From: Bacteroidota bacterium
GTDB lineage: Bacteria > Bacteroidota > Bacteroidia > Chitinophagales > Chitinophagaceae
Direction: 5' to 3'
NCBI GenBank assembly: GCA_023415275.1
Contig: JAEZLJ010000167.1
Coordinates: 1 to 55,315, forward strand
Length of the DNA: 55,315 nucleotides
Below the pieces are notes generated by a model. The model saw only the letters and a program-made list of their open reading frames with translations. It was not told where the DNA came from and did no database searches. The translations under genes and the position numbers were made by a program. Of this stretch, positions 47,101-55,066 are shown piece after piece (position 1 is the first letter of the stretch; each line of letters starts with the position of its first letter).

Positions 47101-47198
47101 TCAACAGCTCACTTCAAATCAGTAATTCCAACAGCAATAGCGGTAGGGTATATCCTACTTTAAAAGTTATTGCTGTAGGACTGGATGTAAATTTTTAA
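44121..47198 (+). CDS. SusC/RagA-type TonB-linked outer-membrane transporter (mannan locus)
   Basis: This 1025-residue outer-membrane importer is about 100 residues shorter than the SusC of the sialoglycan locus. A long hydrophobic leader ends near residue 37 (SSFHANGQQ). A carboxypeptidase-regulatory-like domain (about 38-115), a TonB-box-like DIVVVAYGTQKK and a plug with SPLIIVDGIPSS and DIESISVLKDAASAALYGSR follow, then the barrel. It is paired with the SusD gene 20 bases downstream. I use the ATG at 44121 over a TTG at 44115. Alpha-mannan oligosaccharide is the probable cargo given GH92 and GH76 genes on either side. Confidence 0.94.
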   Translation: MKKMTKLLPKAVKARFKLLGFIPLLLILFSSFHANGQQTIKGVVSDSLGKPLPGVSVLLSGGKVGTQTSDNGTFTLTVPKEFETGFLEFSLVGYRKNRVALNGQSYFQVILSLDPTAMSDIVVVAYGTQKKTSLTGAVSVVGAKELEGRPVTSVTQALQGAAPGLIIQQNTSEPGAPININIRGVGTLGSSSPLIIVDGIPSSLDILNPNDIESISVLKDAASAALYGSRSANGVILVTTKKGRKGTKPVIAYNGIYGIQKPTMLVKPVEGYEYMQLKNEALVNSGNDPQFTPEDIQQAYTRGSADWWLNKVLQSSVPQQNHNLSISGSSGGTNYLFSGGMLNQSSLYNGPDYGVKRYNLRTNLNTQIGDHFKIGTSLAFTRQHMKEHAFWSEWIISTALRIPRIYPITDTSGNFTIAPTASNNPLAWLEKGGERNYLNDNFLLNLNGEYVFNSHLSLKAIYGGNYTQNRTNEFRKVIDYKPYIGSDNQNSVTDANSNSRSDNLQAMLNYENVFGDHGIKALVGYSSEGGLSSYTQLHKTDVDNITGEPVTGTKIDEGGSYNLHTDRWALNSVFGRANYAFHDRYLVEFNFRVDASSRFAEENRRAFFPSISAAWKLTDESFMNSIKERVGTLKLRASWGQLGNQEIGLYRYLNTWSTYPNVYGFGNAGQAASFLGMGNPDIRWETSTMTNLGADVTLFNNRLSLTYDYFNKVTNDILLDLPAPSLFGAWPPTQNAGKVKNRGWELQASYRFGNGDFKHTVAFNLSDNLNEVVDIKGKVFMTEADRTFITKEGFPISSYYGLQSNGFNQSLADIKDSPKPTFVNEVHPGDIKYVDRNQDGKIDNNDRYIMGNPFPRYTFGFNYGLTWKGFDAYVLVQGVGKRTLYLRGEGVEAFHNNWDDVYKQHLDRWTPTNPDATYPRLTTGAASTNNNAGSDFWLLNAAYARLKNLQLGYSLPSRLLKPVGIEKCRFYVTGQNLFTLTQMNNGFDPEITELNSSLQISNSNSNSGRVYPTLKVIAVGLDVNF

Positions 47199-47218
47199 TC
47201 AAGCTTAAAAGTTGAATT

Positions 47219-48814
47219 ATGCAATTCAAACGACATATAATACTGGGGTTTAGTGTAATGGTATTATTGGGCGCCTGCCGGAAACTGGACCTGGCCCCAT
47301 CTTACCAGGAAACTGACCTCGATTTCTGGAAACGCCCGGATGCTGCATGGAATACCTTAAATACGGTGTATGCACAAATGTATTCTGACGAGTATTTTTT
47401 CTTTAATGAAGATCTGAGTGATAATGCTTTTTGTATCAGTGCAGTGAATGGTGGACGTGTTCGCAATATTGCAGAAGGTGCTTATGATGGACGCACAGAC
47501 CGTGTGGCGGGGGAGTGGGCTTTTCATTATGGAGGCATCAGGGGCTGTAATAATTTATTGGCCAATATTGATAAGGTACCTGGCCTAAGTGAAACCATTA
47601 AAACCCGCATCATAGCTGAAGCCCGCTTTATCAGGGCCTGGCATTATTTCAACCTGTACACCTGGTATGGGGATGTGCCGCTGATTACCAATGAGATCAA
47701 CTTTGAAGAAAGTTTCGCCATTGGGAGGACAGCCAAAACAACTGTAATGAATTTTGTGTTGAGTGAACTGGATTATTGTGCGGCGCACCTGCCAGCTAAT
47801 GTAGAATACCCTGCAGAAGACAAAGGGCGCATTACCAAAGGAGCTGCCATTGCTTTAAAGGCAAGGGTATATCTGTATGAAAACAAATGGGCAGATGTTG
47901 TAACCACTTGCGAGCAATTGATGAATGGATCAAGTGGCAGCTACGGACTGCTCAAAGATTATGCAAGTGTTTTTTCACCTGAAAACGAATACAGTAAGGA
48001 ATCGATTCTCGAGATGGTTTATATTCCAGGAAAGAGAACCCAAAATCAACAGCGGTTTTTTATACCCCGCACCGAAGGCCAGTTGATTTGTGGCATTGCT
48101 CCCTCACAGGAATTGGTTGATGATTATGTAATGCTGAATGGTAAAAACATTAAGGACGCTGCTTCAGGATACAATGAAGACGAGCCTTATAAAAACAGGG
48201 ATCCCAGGTTTTATAGCACTATAGTTTATGATGGTGCCAACTGGGTAAGAAGAGATGGGTCGTCCTTTATTGTAAGAACTGCACCGGGAACAGGCAATAA
48301 TAGTGTGGATAATGCAGATGCCACGCCTACAGGCTATTATGTTAGAAAGTATTATGATAAAACAGCAGATGGAGGCAATAATTCTGGACTTAACCTGATC
48401 CTGATACGCTATGCAGACATTTTGTTGATGTATGCTGAAGCTAAGATGGAATTGGATCAAATGTCTGCAAACGTCTGGGACAAAACCATTGGTCAGTTGA
48501 GACAGAGAGCAGGTTTTACGGATAGAGGAGCGCTTGACTTCCCTTCCATTTCCCAAAGCGAGATGCGTGAGTTGGTTCGCCGGGAAAGAAGGACTGAGCT
48601 TGCCATGGAGGGCCTGAGAATATTTGATATACGCCGGTGGAAAATTGCAGAGGAAGTTCTAAATGGAACACTACATGGCTTCAAGGTAAACGGTGAATAC
48701 TTAAAAGTAGACAACCGGGTATTTGATAGAAACAAACATTACTTGTGGCCTGTCCCTCAAAATGATATTGACCTGAATAAAAACCTTAGACCCAACAATC
48801 CAGGTTGGGAATAA
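47219..48814 (+). CDS. SusD/RagB-type glycan-binding lipoprotein (mannan locus)
   Basis: This is a 531-residue surface lipoprotein with lipobox LLGACRKLD. Family landmarks are IIAEARFIRAWHYFNLYTWYG and the C-terminal RRERRTELAMEGLRIFDIRRW (with a gap of none but over the family's conserved helix). It would bind mannan fragments and hand them to the adjacent SusC barrel. Length is normal for the family, and no frameshift is visible. Confidence 0.93.
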   Translation: MQFKRHIILGFSVMVLLGACRKLDLAPSYQETDLDFWKRPDAAWNTLNTVYAQMYSDEYFFFNEDLSDNAFCISAVNGGRVRNIAEGAYDGRTDRVAGEWAFHYGGIRGCNNLLANIDKVPGLSETIKTRIIAEARFIRAWHYFNLYTWYGDVPLITNEINFEESFAIGRTAKTTVMNFVLSELDYCAAHLPANVEYPAEDKGRITKGAAIALKARVYLYENKWADVVTTCEQLMNGSSGSYGLLKDYASVFSPENEYSKESILEMVYIPGKRTQNQQRFFIPRTEGQLICGIAPSQELVDDYVMLNGKNIKDAASGYNEDEPYKNRDPRFYSTIVYDGANWVRRDGSSFIVRTAPGTGNNSVDNADATPTGYYVRKYYDKTADGGNNSGLNLILIRYADILLMYAEAKMELDQMSANVWDKTIGQLRQRAGFTDRGALDFPSISQSEMRELVRRERRTELAMEGLRIFDIRRWKIAEEVLNGTLHGFKVNGEYLKVDNRVFDRNKHYLWPVPQNDIDLNKNLRPNNPGWE

Positions 48815-48840
48815 TCAATCAAATTTTAAAACTTCTACTA

Positions 48841-50010
48841 ATGAAAAAATATGTATGTGGAACCTTGAACCTGATGCTCATCCTGGGTATCTGTGCAATG
48901 TCTTCCTGTAAAAAAGATATAGAACTGAACACCAATATAGGAGCTGTGAAAAACCTTTATGCTCCTGATAATGGCAAAACTTTAAAACTGCAACCTGCTA
49001 CTTCAGCTGCTGTGTTGTTTGAATGGGAAAATGCCAAAGCAGAAGATGGGACGCTGGTGCAGTATGAAGTGGTTTTCGATAAGGAAGGCGGCAATTTTCA
49101 ATCCCCTATCTTTAAAAAGGTTTCTGACGGCAATGGTGTTCAAACCACACTTTCTCTTTCTCATAAAGACCTGAATAAAATTGCCAAGCTGGCGGGTATT
49201 GGATCATTAGAAACCGGGAAGCTGCAGTGGACGGTATTTTCATATAAAGGCATGAATTCAATTAAAGCAGAACAAGTGCGGGACCTGATTGTGGAAAGGC
49301 CTGCGGGTTTTTCAGAAATACCTGCAGATGTTTATTTAACCGGATCGGCTACTGAAGGTGGCGCCACGCTTGCCAATGCAATTAAAATGCGTTCTACTGC
49401 TAATGGGGTCTTTGAAATATTTACCAAACTAAAACCAGGTACATACCATTTTGTAGATAAAAATTCCGGCACACCATTGACTTATTCCATACAGGGAACG
49501 GCGATCAAAGAAGGTGGAGAAAACACACAAGCTGATGAAAAGATTTATAGAATAAGACTGGATTTTAATAATGCAGCCAATGAAGTTACCGAGATCACAA
49601 AAGTAAGTTTATATATGCCGGCAGGATGGGCCAATAATAATGTTTATTTGATTGCTACACTGGATTATAAAGGAAATGGAATTTGGGAGGCGTTGAATAC
49701 ACCCATTCATTTTTTAAATCCAGGATGGCCCGAAGAGCGCTATAAATTCCAGTTTGATACCAAGAACGCTGATGGCACTGCCGGCCAGGAATTTTATGGA
49801 AGCATCAACGCAGAAAATCAGAACCGGCCCGATGATCCCAATACGCCTTTGACTTATTTTAAAGTGATGCCGCAGCCTGCCAATGCACCATATATTGACT
49901 GGAGCTATACCTACAAGTTTGCATCAGCTACGGATGGTAAAAATTGTGATATCCGTCTCATCCTAAATGCTGATGGTGACTTTTACATTCATGAAGTAAA
50001 AATTAAATGA
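48841..50010 (+). CDS. SusE-like outer-membrane lipoprotein
   Basis: This is a 389-residue lipoprotein with lipobox LGICAMSSCKKD. An N-terminal SusE-like immunoglobulin domain at about 30-140 is followed by two beta-sandwich units at about 150-260 and 265-389, the layout of SusE/SusF-type surface glycan-binding proteins. The aromatic-rich end (YIDWSYTYKF) may contribute to binding. The longest frame opens at a TTG at 48805, but the ATG at 48841 starts the lipoprotein signal. It overlaps the next gene by four bases. Confidence 0.85.
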   Translation: MKKYVCGTLNLMLILGICAMSSCKKDIELNTNIGAVKNLYAPDNGKTLKLQPATSAAVLFEWENAKAEDGTLVQYEVVFDKEGGNFQSPIFKKVSDGNGVQTTLSLSHKDLNKIAKLAGIGSLETGKLQWTVFSYKGMNSIKAEQVRDLIVERPAGFSEIPADVYLTGSATEGGATLANAIKMRSTANGVFEIFTKLKPGTYHFVDKNSGTPLTYSIQGTAIKEGGENTQADEKIYRIRLDFNNAANEVTEITKVSLYMPAGWANNNVYLIATLDYKGNGIWEALNTPIHFLNPGWPEERYKFQFDTKNADGTAGQEFYGSINAENQNRPDDPNTPLTYFKVMPQPANAPYIDWSYTYKFASATDGKNCDIRLILNADGDFYIHEVKIK

Positions 50011-51230
50011 TGTTATACTATAGCTCAATAACCAGGGACATTACCAGGCTGGCACTTATTTTCTGTATAGGCATTTGTTTAGCCTCCTGTTTGAAACAGA
50101 GAGTAGATAAGCCTGTAATAGTAAATCCTGATTCTACAAATACTGGTAAGGTATCATATAAAGAAAGGGCAGCCCAGGTTTACAATGATGTGGTAAAAAA
50201 ATATTTCAGCCAGGCTGGCCAAAATCTTTTTTCAGAAAGTTTTCCTATGCAGGGAGGCGATCCGAAGCAAGCTTATTTCTGGCCTTATACAGGCGTTTTT
50301 ACGGGCGCAGTATTGCTAAAGAAAACAGGGGCCAACCTGGACCTTGAACCATTTAAAGCTGGTTTAGAAGCATATTGGGATAATTCAAGGTTGCCTGTTG
50401 CCTACCAAAGTGCTGTAAGGGCAGATGGACCAGCCGACCGGTTTTATGATGACAATGGGACAGTGGGATTGAATCTTATTGAAGCCTACGAAGTATCACA
50501 GGATGTATTTTACCTGGACAGAGCGGAAGCCTGTTTATTATTTACCATGTCAGGTGAATCTACAGATGAAGGGGGAGGATTATTCTGGGTGGAGCAATAC
50601 CGCATGAATGATGTCAATAGCCCTAATGCCGTAAAGGCAACTAATGCTACTGCATTTGCTGCCACACTTGCCCTTGAGGTGTATAAAAAACGCCCGAAGC
50701 AGGAATATCTTGAATTTGCCAAAAGATTATACAACTGGAACAAAACTAAGATGCAGGACCCGGCAGATAAAATGTTCTGGAATGACATTGCATTAAGTAA
50801 CCATGCTGTGAACACCACCAAATGGTCTTATAATGTGGGTGAAATGATCACAGCAGCCTGCCGGTTGTATGAGGTTACACAGGATGGTTCCTATTTATCG
50901 GATGCCAAAGCAATGGCTAAAGCATCTTATGATTATTTCACCCGGCCAGTAAGGGATCTTGGAAGGTTTTTCCCCGATCATGATCCCTGGTTCAATGCTA
51001 TATTATTCAGGGGCTATCTGCACCTGAATGCAATTGACAAAACGCTGGCAACTGAATATATCAATACGTTCATTAAAAATGCTGATTATGCCTGGGATCA
51101 TGCCAGGACCAGGGAAGGTTTTTTCTACGAGGATTGGGCAGGTGACCGGATGGGCAGGTATTACTGGATCCTGAACCAGGCAGTAATGGTTGATGTTTAT
51201 TCCAGGATTGCTATTTATAAAGGAGAGTAA
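50007..51230 (+). CDS. GH76 endo-alpha-1,6-mannanase-like lipoprotein, first copy
   Basis: This 407-residue (alpha/alpha)6-barrel enzyme belongs to family GH76. The lipobox is LASCLKQ. The catalytic Asp-Asp pair is D148-D149 in RFYDDNGTVGLNLI. Other family marks are YFWPYTGVFTGAV and KWSYNVGEMITAA. Family members cut the alpha-1,6-mannan backbone of fungal cell walls, and anchoring at the outer membrane fits attack on large mannan outside or just inside the cell. The start overlaps the SusE-like stop (ATGA). Confidence 0.9.
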   Translation: MMLYYSSITRDITRLALIFCIGICLASCLKQRVDKPVIVNPDSTNTGKVSYKERAAQVYNDVVKKYFSQAGQNLFSESFPMQGGDPKQAYFWPYTGVFTGAVLLKKTGANLDLEPFKAGLEAYWDNSRLPVAYQSAVRADGPADRFYDDNGTVGLNLIEAYEVSQDVFYLDRAEACLLFTMSGESTDEGGGLFWVEQYRMNDVNSPNAVKATNATAFAATLALEVYKKRPKQEYLEFAKRLYNWNKTKMQDPADKMFWNDIALSNHAVNTTKWSYNVGEMITAACRLYEVTQDGSYLSDAKAMAKASYDYFTRPVRDLGRFFPDHDPWFNAILFRGYLHLNAIDKTLATEYINTFIKNADYAWDHARTREGFFYEDWAGDRMGRYYWILNQAVMVDVYSRIAIYKGE

Positions 51231-51284
51231 AAACTGTAAATGTTGCATCGAAGATTTAAAAAAAACAGGGTGAGCGGGCTGAAG

Positions 51285-52466
51285 ATGAATATGAGAAGAT
51301 CTAAAATTCTGTTGGTATGCATTATTGTTTCAACGGCATCAATGGCACAGTCTCATGTGAAATTGGATAGCCATGCGTATGCAACACGGGCGGAGGCATT
51401 CTTCCATAAAGTATGGAATTATTACCGTGTGCCTTCCTATGGTTTGTTTTCAGAGTATTATCCACAGCAGCACCATGATACGCTAACATATATGCAGGAA
51501 AGCCAGGTTGCGTCTAAGCCTGTTAGCTACCTCTGGCCATTCAGCGGAATGTTTACCGCAGCCATTAAGTTGATGGAATTACCAGGACGGAACAAAAAGT
51601 ATCAGCCATACCTGGACACATTGGTAAGAGGAATTGAGCTTTACAGGGATACAACCAGAAGTCCGGCAGGGTACCAGGCTTATCCTTCATTTTTGGAAAA
51701 AGTGGACAGGTATTATGATGACAATGGACTGGTGGGGATAGATTATTTACAGGGTTATGAAATGAAGCATGACTCTGAGTACTTATCAAAAGCAAAAGAC
51801 GCTTTTGCATTTATTTTAAGTGGTTGGTCAGAGGTTTTAGGAGGTGGTGTAACCTGGCTGGAAGGGCACGGTGATCAAAAGCCTGCCTGCAGTAATGGCA
51901 TGGCCACCCTGCTGGCGCTGAAGTTATACAAGGCTACACATGATGAGCAATACCTTCAATGGGGACAACGCTTTTATAACTGGATGTTTACGAACCTTAG
52001 GGATTCTGTGGGCTTATATTGTAATGACCGTAAGACAGCAGATAATAGTTTGAACAAGGTTTACTATACTTATAATTCTGGTTCCATGCTGGAAGCCTCT
52101 GTATTGCTATACCAGTTTACTAAGGAACAAAAGTACCTGGATGAAGCCAGGCTTATTGCAGCAGCTTCATTGGCATTTTTTGGAAAAAGAACTTCCGACG
52201 CGCGGACAACAGTATTAGATCTTCCCTGGTTTGTGCTTGTCTTATTCAGGGGTTATGAATCCCTTTACAGGGTTGATGGGAATCCTGCCTATGTAAATGT
52301 GATCATTGAAAATGTGGACTATGCCTGGAGGCATTCGAAAGATAATTACGGATTGATACAAAACAGATGGAGTGATGTAAATGATAAGGAAAAAAGTGCA
52401 CCGAAGTGGCTGTTAGACCAGGCATGTATGGTGGAATTCTATGCTCGTATAGCCTTATTGAAATAA
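51285..52466 (+). CDS. GH76 endo-alpha-1,6-mannanase-like protein, second copy
   Basis: This secreted protein of 393 residues is a paralog of the preceding gene. It has a cleavable signal (VSTASMAQ) instead of a lipobox, so it is probably periplasmic or released. The Asp-Asp pair is in RYYDDNGLVGIDYL, and YLWPFSGMFTAAIK and YTYNSGSMLEAS align with the first copy. Different localisation suggests surface cutting by one copy and periplasmic trimming by the other. The frame opens at an ATG at 51240, but the ATG at 51285 (or 51291) gives the normal signal peptide. A terminator follows. Confidence 0.89.
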   Translation: MNMRRSKILLVCIIVSTASMAQSHVKLDSHAYATRAEAFFHKVWNYYRVPSYGLFSEYYPQQHHDTLTYMQESQVASKPVSYLWPFSGMFTAAIKLMELPGRNKKYQPYLDTLVRGIELYRDTTRSPAGYQAYPSFLEKVDRYYDDNGLVGIDYLQGYEMKHDSEYLSKAKDAFAFILSGWSEVLGGGVTWLEGHGDQKPACSNGMATLLALKLYKATHDEQYLQWGQRFYNWMFTNLRDSVGLYCNDRKTADNSLNKVYYTYNSGSMLEASVLLYQFTKEQKYLDEARLIAAASLAFFGKRTSDARTTVLDLPWFVLVLFRGYESLYRVDGNPAYVNVIIENVDYAWRHSKDNYGLIQNRWSDVNDKEKSAPKWLLDQACMVEFYARIALLK

Positions 52467-52517
52467 TAGATTTAAAATAGCAGTGTAGTTTAGAGTTGTT
52501 CTCATCAAGCAGTGAAG

Positions 52518-52543
52518 AAAAGGCGGCCTATGGCTGCCTTTTT
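52518..52543 (+). terminator. Intrinsic terminator ending the mannan locus
   Basis: An 11-base stem with one G-U pair (AAAAGGCGGCC against GGCTGCCTTTT) around a TAT loop is followed by a further T. It lies about 50 bases after the second GH76 stop. Confidence 0.8.
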
Positions 52544-52717
52544 CATTTCATAGATACTATTTTAATCTAAAGAATGGAACTGTAGCATTTTGAGTTTTGC
52601 CGAGGTAGTTGAATAAGTGTGATTTTATGAATGGGATGTGAGGATCACATATAGCTTCTTATAATGGTTATTTACTTCTTTAAATGCTAAGCTGATTATT
52701 ATCAATGGATGCATAGT

Positions 52718-52736
52718 TTTTTGATAGTATCAAAAA
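52718..52736. promoter_or_regulatory. Perfect inverted repeat upstream of the decarboxylase
   Basis: TTTTTGATAGTATCAAAAA is a 9-base perfect inverted repeat about a single G, 96 bases before the decarboxylase start. It may be an operator, and as a hairpin it would leave a 3-base loop. Confidence 0.4.
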
Positions 52737-52832
52737 GCTTTATTTGCATTATTATTGAATATTAATTTATTGTTTGGATTAGTATAGTGCCCAAAAGAAG
52801 AATTTTAATCAATTTTCGCAAATGCAAAACCT

Positions 52833-54269
52833 ATGGATTCAGATAAAGAGTTACAGGACATCGCCATCTTAGAGCAAATGGCACGTGCATTAGATCCGGA
52901 AGAGGAAATCCGGTTGGACATATGGAAGCAAGCATTTGATTATGCCAACCAATTTTTAAATGTGTTGCCACAATTGCCAGGGTTTAGCAATAGCAACTTT
53001 CAAAAACTTTCATCCTTTACAATTCAAGATGATAGCAGACCTATAGAATCGATACTTGAAATTATAAAAAATGAGGTCGATGTTTCAGGAATCTCCAGCG
53101 CCTCGGGAAAACATTTGGGCTTTATACCGGGAGGAGGTTTGTGGGCAAGCGCCATTGCTGACCTCCTTGGAGATATAACAAACAAGTATTCAGGGATAGC
53201 TTTCTCCGGTCCAGGATCTGTCAAAATTGAAAATCAGGTCATTCGCTGGCTGACCGGTATTATCGGGTATCCCATTCAGGCGTTTGGTCACCTAACCTCC
53301 GGTGGGTCCATAGCTAACCTGATTGCCATCAAAGCGGCCCGGGATTATCATCAAATCAATTCAACCAATGTCAGGACATCAGTCATTTATTATGGAGCGC
53401 AAACACATCACAGCGTTTATAAAGCATTGCATACAACAGGGCTGTACGAGGCTGTACAAAGAAAAATTCCCCTGACCGCGAATTACAGGATAGATACGGA
53501 AAAGCTGGAGCAGCAGCTGGCACAAGACGTTGATGCAGGATTAACGCCTTTCATGGTAGTAGCATCTGCAGGGACAACGGATACGGGTGCCATAGACCCA
53601 CTTAATGAAATTGCTGATCTCTGTGAACGTTTCGGTACATGGTTTCATGTTGATGCGGCCTATGGTGGATTTTTCATTTTGGTGGAAGAAATGAAGGAAA
53701 AGCTATCTGGCATTGAAAGGAGTGATTCTGTGGTGCTAGATCCCCATAAAACCTTATTTCTACCTTTTGGGTCAGGAGCTGTATTGCTGAAAGAAGGTAG
53801 CCGGTTGCTGGCATCCAATTCATCAAAGGCCTCTTATTTAATGGATACCGAAAGTGCAGATGATATAAGTCCTGCAGATACAGGAATTGAGCTGACCCGT
53901 CCCAATCGTGGTTTGCGGATGTGGTTGCCGCTTCAGCTTCATGGCCTCGCGCCTTTCAAAGCCTGTTTGAAAGAGAAACTGTTCCTTATACATCATTTCT
54001 ATAATGAGATCAGGAAGCAAGGGTTTGAAACAGGACCGTTTCCCGACCTGACGGTGGTGATCTTCCGTTATCCTGGTGATAACGATAATCAGTTGAATCA
54101 AAGATTGGTGGAATTCATTCATGCAGATGGCAGCGTGTTTCTTTCTTCTACAAGGATTGGAGAAAGGTTATGGTTACGTTGTGCGGTGGTCAGCCACCGC
54201 ACTCACCTTGCAGAAATCCAACTCACCTTACAAATGATCCGGGAAAATTTGGAGAAGCTCTTGGGGTAG
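52833..54269 (+). CDS. PLP-dependent group II amino acid decarboxylase family protein
   Basis: This is a 478-residue fold-type-I pyridoxal-phosphate enzyme. The cofactor Asp is in WFHVDAAYGGFF and the Schiff-base lysine is K306 in LDPHKTLFLPFGSG. Other family marks are GFIPGGGLWASAIADLLG near 94 and HLTSGGSIANLIAIKAARDY near 150. The aromatic amino acid, glutamate and related decarboxylases share these motifs, so substrate is not assigned. It has its own upstream region and does not belong to the mannan operon. Confidence 0.9.
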   Translation: MDSDKELQDIAILEQMARALDPEEEIRLDIWKQAFDYANQFLNVLPQLPGFSNSNFQKLSSFTIQDDSRPIESILEIIKNEVDVSGISSASGKHLGFIPGGGLWASAIADLLGDITNKYSGIAFSGPGSVKIENQVIRWLTGIIGYPIQAFGHLTSGGSIANLIAIKAARDYHQINSTNVRTSVIYYGAQTHHSVYKALHTTGLYEAVQRKIPLTANYRIDTEKLEQQLAQDVDAGLTPFMVVASAGTTDTGAIDPLNEIADLCERFGTWFHVDAAYGGFFILVEEMKEKLSGIERSDSVVLDPHKTLFLPFGSGAVLLKEGSRLLASNSSKASYLMDTESADDISPADTGIELTRPNRGLRMWLPLQLHGLAPFKACLKEKLFLIHHFYNEIRKQGFETGPFPDLTVVIFRYPGDNDNQLNQRLVEFIHADGSVFLSSTRIGERLWLRCAVVSHRTHLAEIQLTLQMIRENLEKLLG

Positions 54270-54394
54270 TAATTGATTAAGAAAATATTATTATGGGATG
54301 ATATATTGTGATTCGGTTTCTTCAAAGATTGGGAAAGCCAGGTAACCGAACAGTTCTCGTTAAGATGGGCCCATAATGATTCATCACTACATAT

Positions 54395-54427
54395 AAAAAA
54401 AGCCACCTAAGATAAGTGGCTTTTTTT
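54395..54427 (-). terminator. Intrinsic terminator, probably of the former tRNA gene
   Basis: A 12-base stem (AAAAAAAGCCAC against GTGGCTTTTTTT) closes a 9-base loop. It can act on both strands. On the minus strand it follows the tRNA 3' fragment by six bases, as expected of a tRNA terminator. On the plus strand it would also end the decarboxylase transcript. Confidence 0.75.
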
Positions 54428-54433
54428 AATTTT

Positions 54434-54453
54434 TGCGGACCGGACGGGACTCG
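54434..54453 (-). other. 3' fragment of a tRNA-Asp-like gene, candidate attachment site
   Basis: On the minus strand the sequence is CGAGTCCCGTCCGGTCCGCA. It reads as the T-loop end, T-stem 3' strand (CCCGT), acceptor 3' strand (CCGGTCC) and discriminator G of a tRNA, very close to the tail of bacterial tRNA-Asp(GUC). The rest of the tRNA is absent to the right, so it is a fragment. Such tails are typical direct-repeat scars of tyrosine-integrase insertions. Confidence 0.65.
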
Positions 54454-54713
54454 TCCAAATTCTCTAAGACGCTTATTCTACAAGTGTTTTAATGGATGTG
54501 ATTCATGTGCTAACCGAGATGGCAACCGAATTAAACCATTTGAACTACTTTGTACTATAAAGAACTGAAGTGTGTATCAAATTTACGCATTGTCTGCGTA
54601 ATTATAAACAAAATGGTGCAATATAAATACTGCTACAAAATGATACTTTATCTACGCTTTATCCAAGCTGCATCTATGTACTATAGCTCTATTAACATGC
54701 TACTTTTCCTTAG

Positions 54714-54917
54714 TTATTTGAGATAAATTTTTACTTCTTCTTTATTTATTCCTGTGTACTGGCAGAATTCATCGAGGGTCACATATTGACCTTTTTGCTT
54801 GTTGTATTGCTTCCTGATTCTTGCAAGAAGATTCCAGGCGGTCCTTGGAGAAAGGCCGGTGATATTTGATACATCTTTTGCATAAACGACTATGCGATGA
54901 TTGACAAATTCCTGCAT
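54714..54917 (-). CDS. Small helix-turn-helix-like protein, unrecognised
   Basis: This is a 67-residue basic protein of unknown function. It looks mainly helical, and two HTH-like segments can be seen: KDVSNITGLSPRTAWNLLARI (about 14-34, a possible recognition helix at SPRTAWNLL) and TLDEFCQYTGINKEEVKIYL (about 47-66). A DNA-binding role is inference. It lies to the right of the tRNA fragment, in the stretch I read as an integrated element, with no partner on the same strand in view. Confidence 0.6.
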   Translation of the reverse strand: MQEFVNHRIVVYAKDVSNITGLSPRTAWNLLARIRKQYNKQKGQYVTLDEFCQYTGINKEEVKIYLK

Positions 54918-55066
54918 AATACTGCAGATTTGGAAAGGTGACTTTGAATGATTTTTTGTGCTGAGTAAACTTGTGGTGAGAGTGCAAAAATAAAAAAGTA
55001 TTAGAGCTCTAAAAGTGACTGAAGTGTTTTTGCAGCGTTTTTATTTTTTACTTAAATCAAAAGATC

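Larger units (their letters stand above)
52467..52832. other. Gene-free spacer after the mannan locus
   Basis: This 366-base AT-rich gap holds the intrinsic terminator at 52518-52543 and a 19-base perfect inverted repeat at 52718-52736. I see no coding frame in it. Confidence 0.6.
54270..54713. other. Gene-free spacer with tRNA fragment
   Basis: This 444-base gap contains the terminator at 54395-54427, the tRNA 3' fragment at 54434-54453 and a 7-base inverted repeat (TTACGCA/TGCGTAA, 54583-54601). No open frame of note is present. Base composition is very AT-rich to the right of the tRNA fragment. Confidence 0.6.

Noticed and set aside
54434..54520. Intact tRNA gene on the minus strand
   Set aside because: Only the T-loop end and acceptor 3' strand match. 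No anticodon arm, D-arm or acceptor 5' strand follows to the right.
54769..54987. 72-residue minus-strand frame overlapping the small HTH-like gene
   Set aside because: It is out of frame with the better-patterned 67-residue protein and its translation shows no organised motif.
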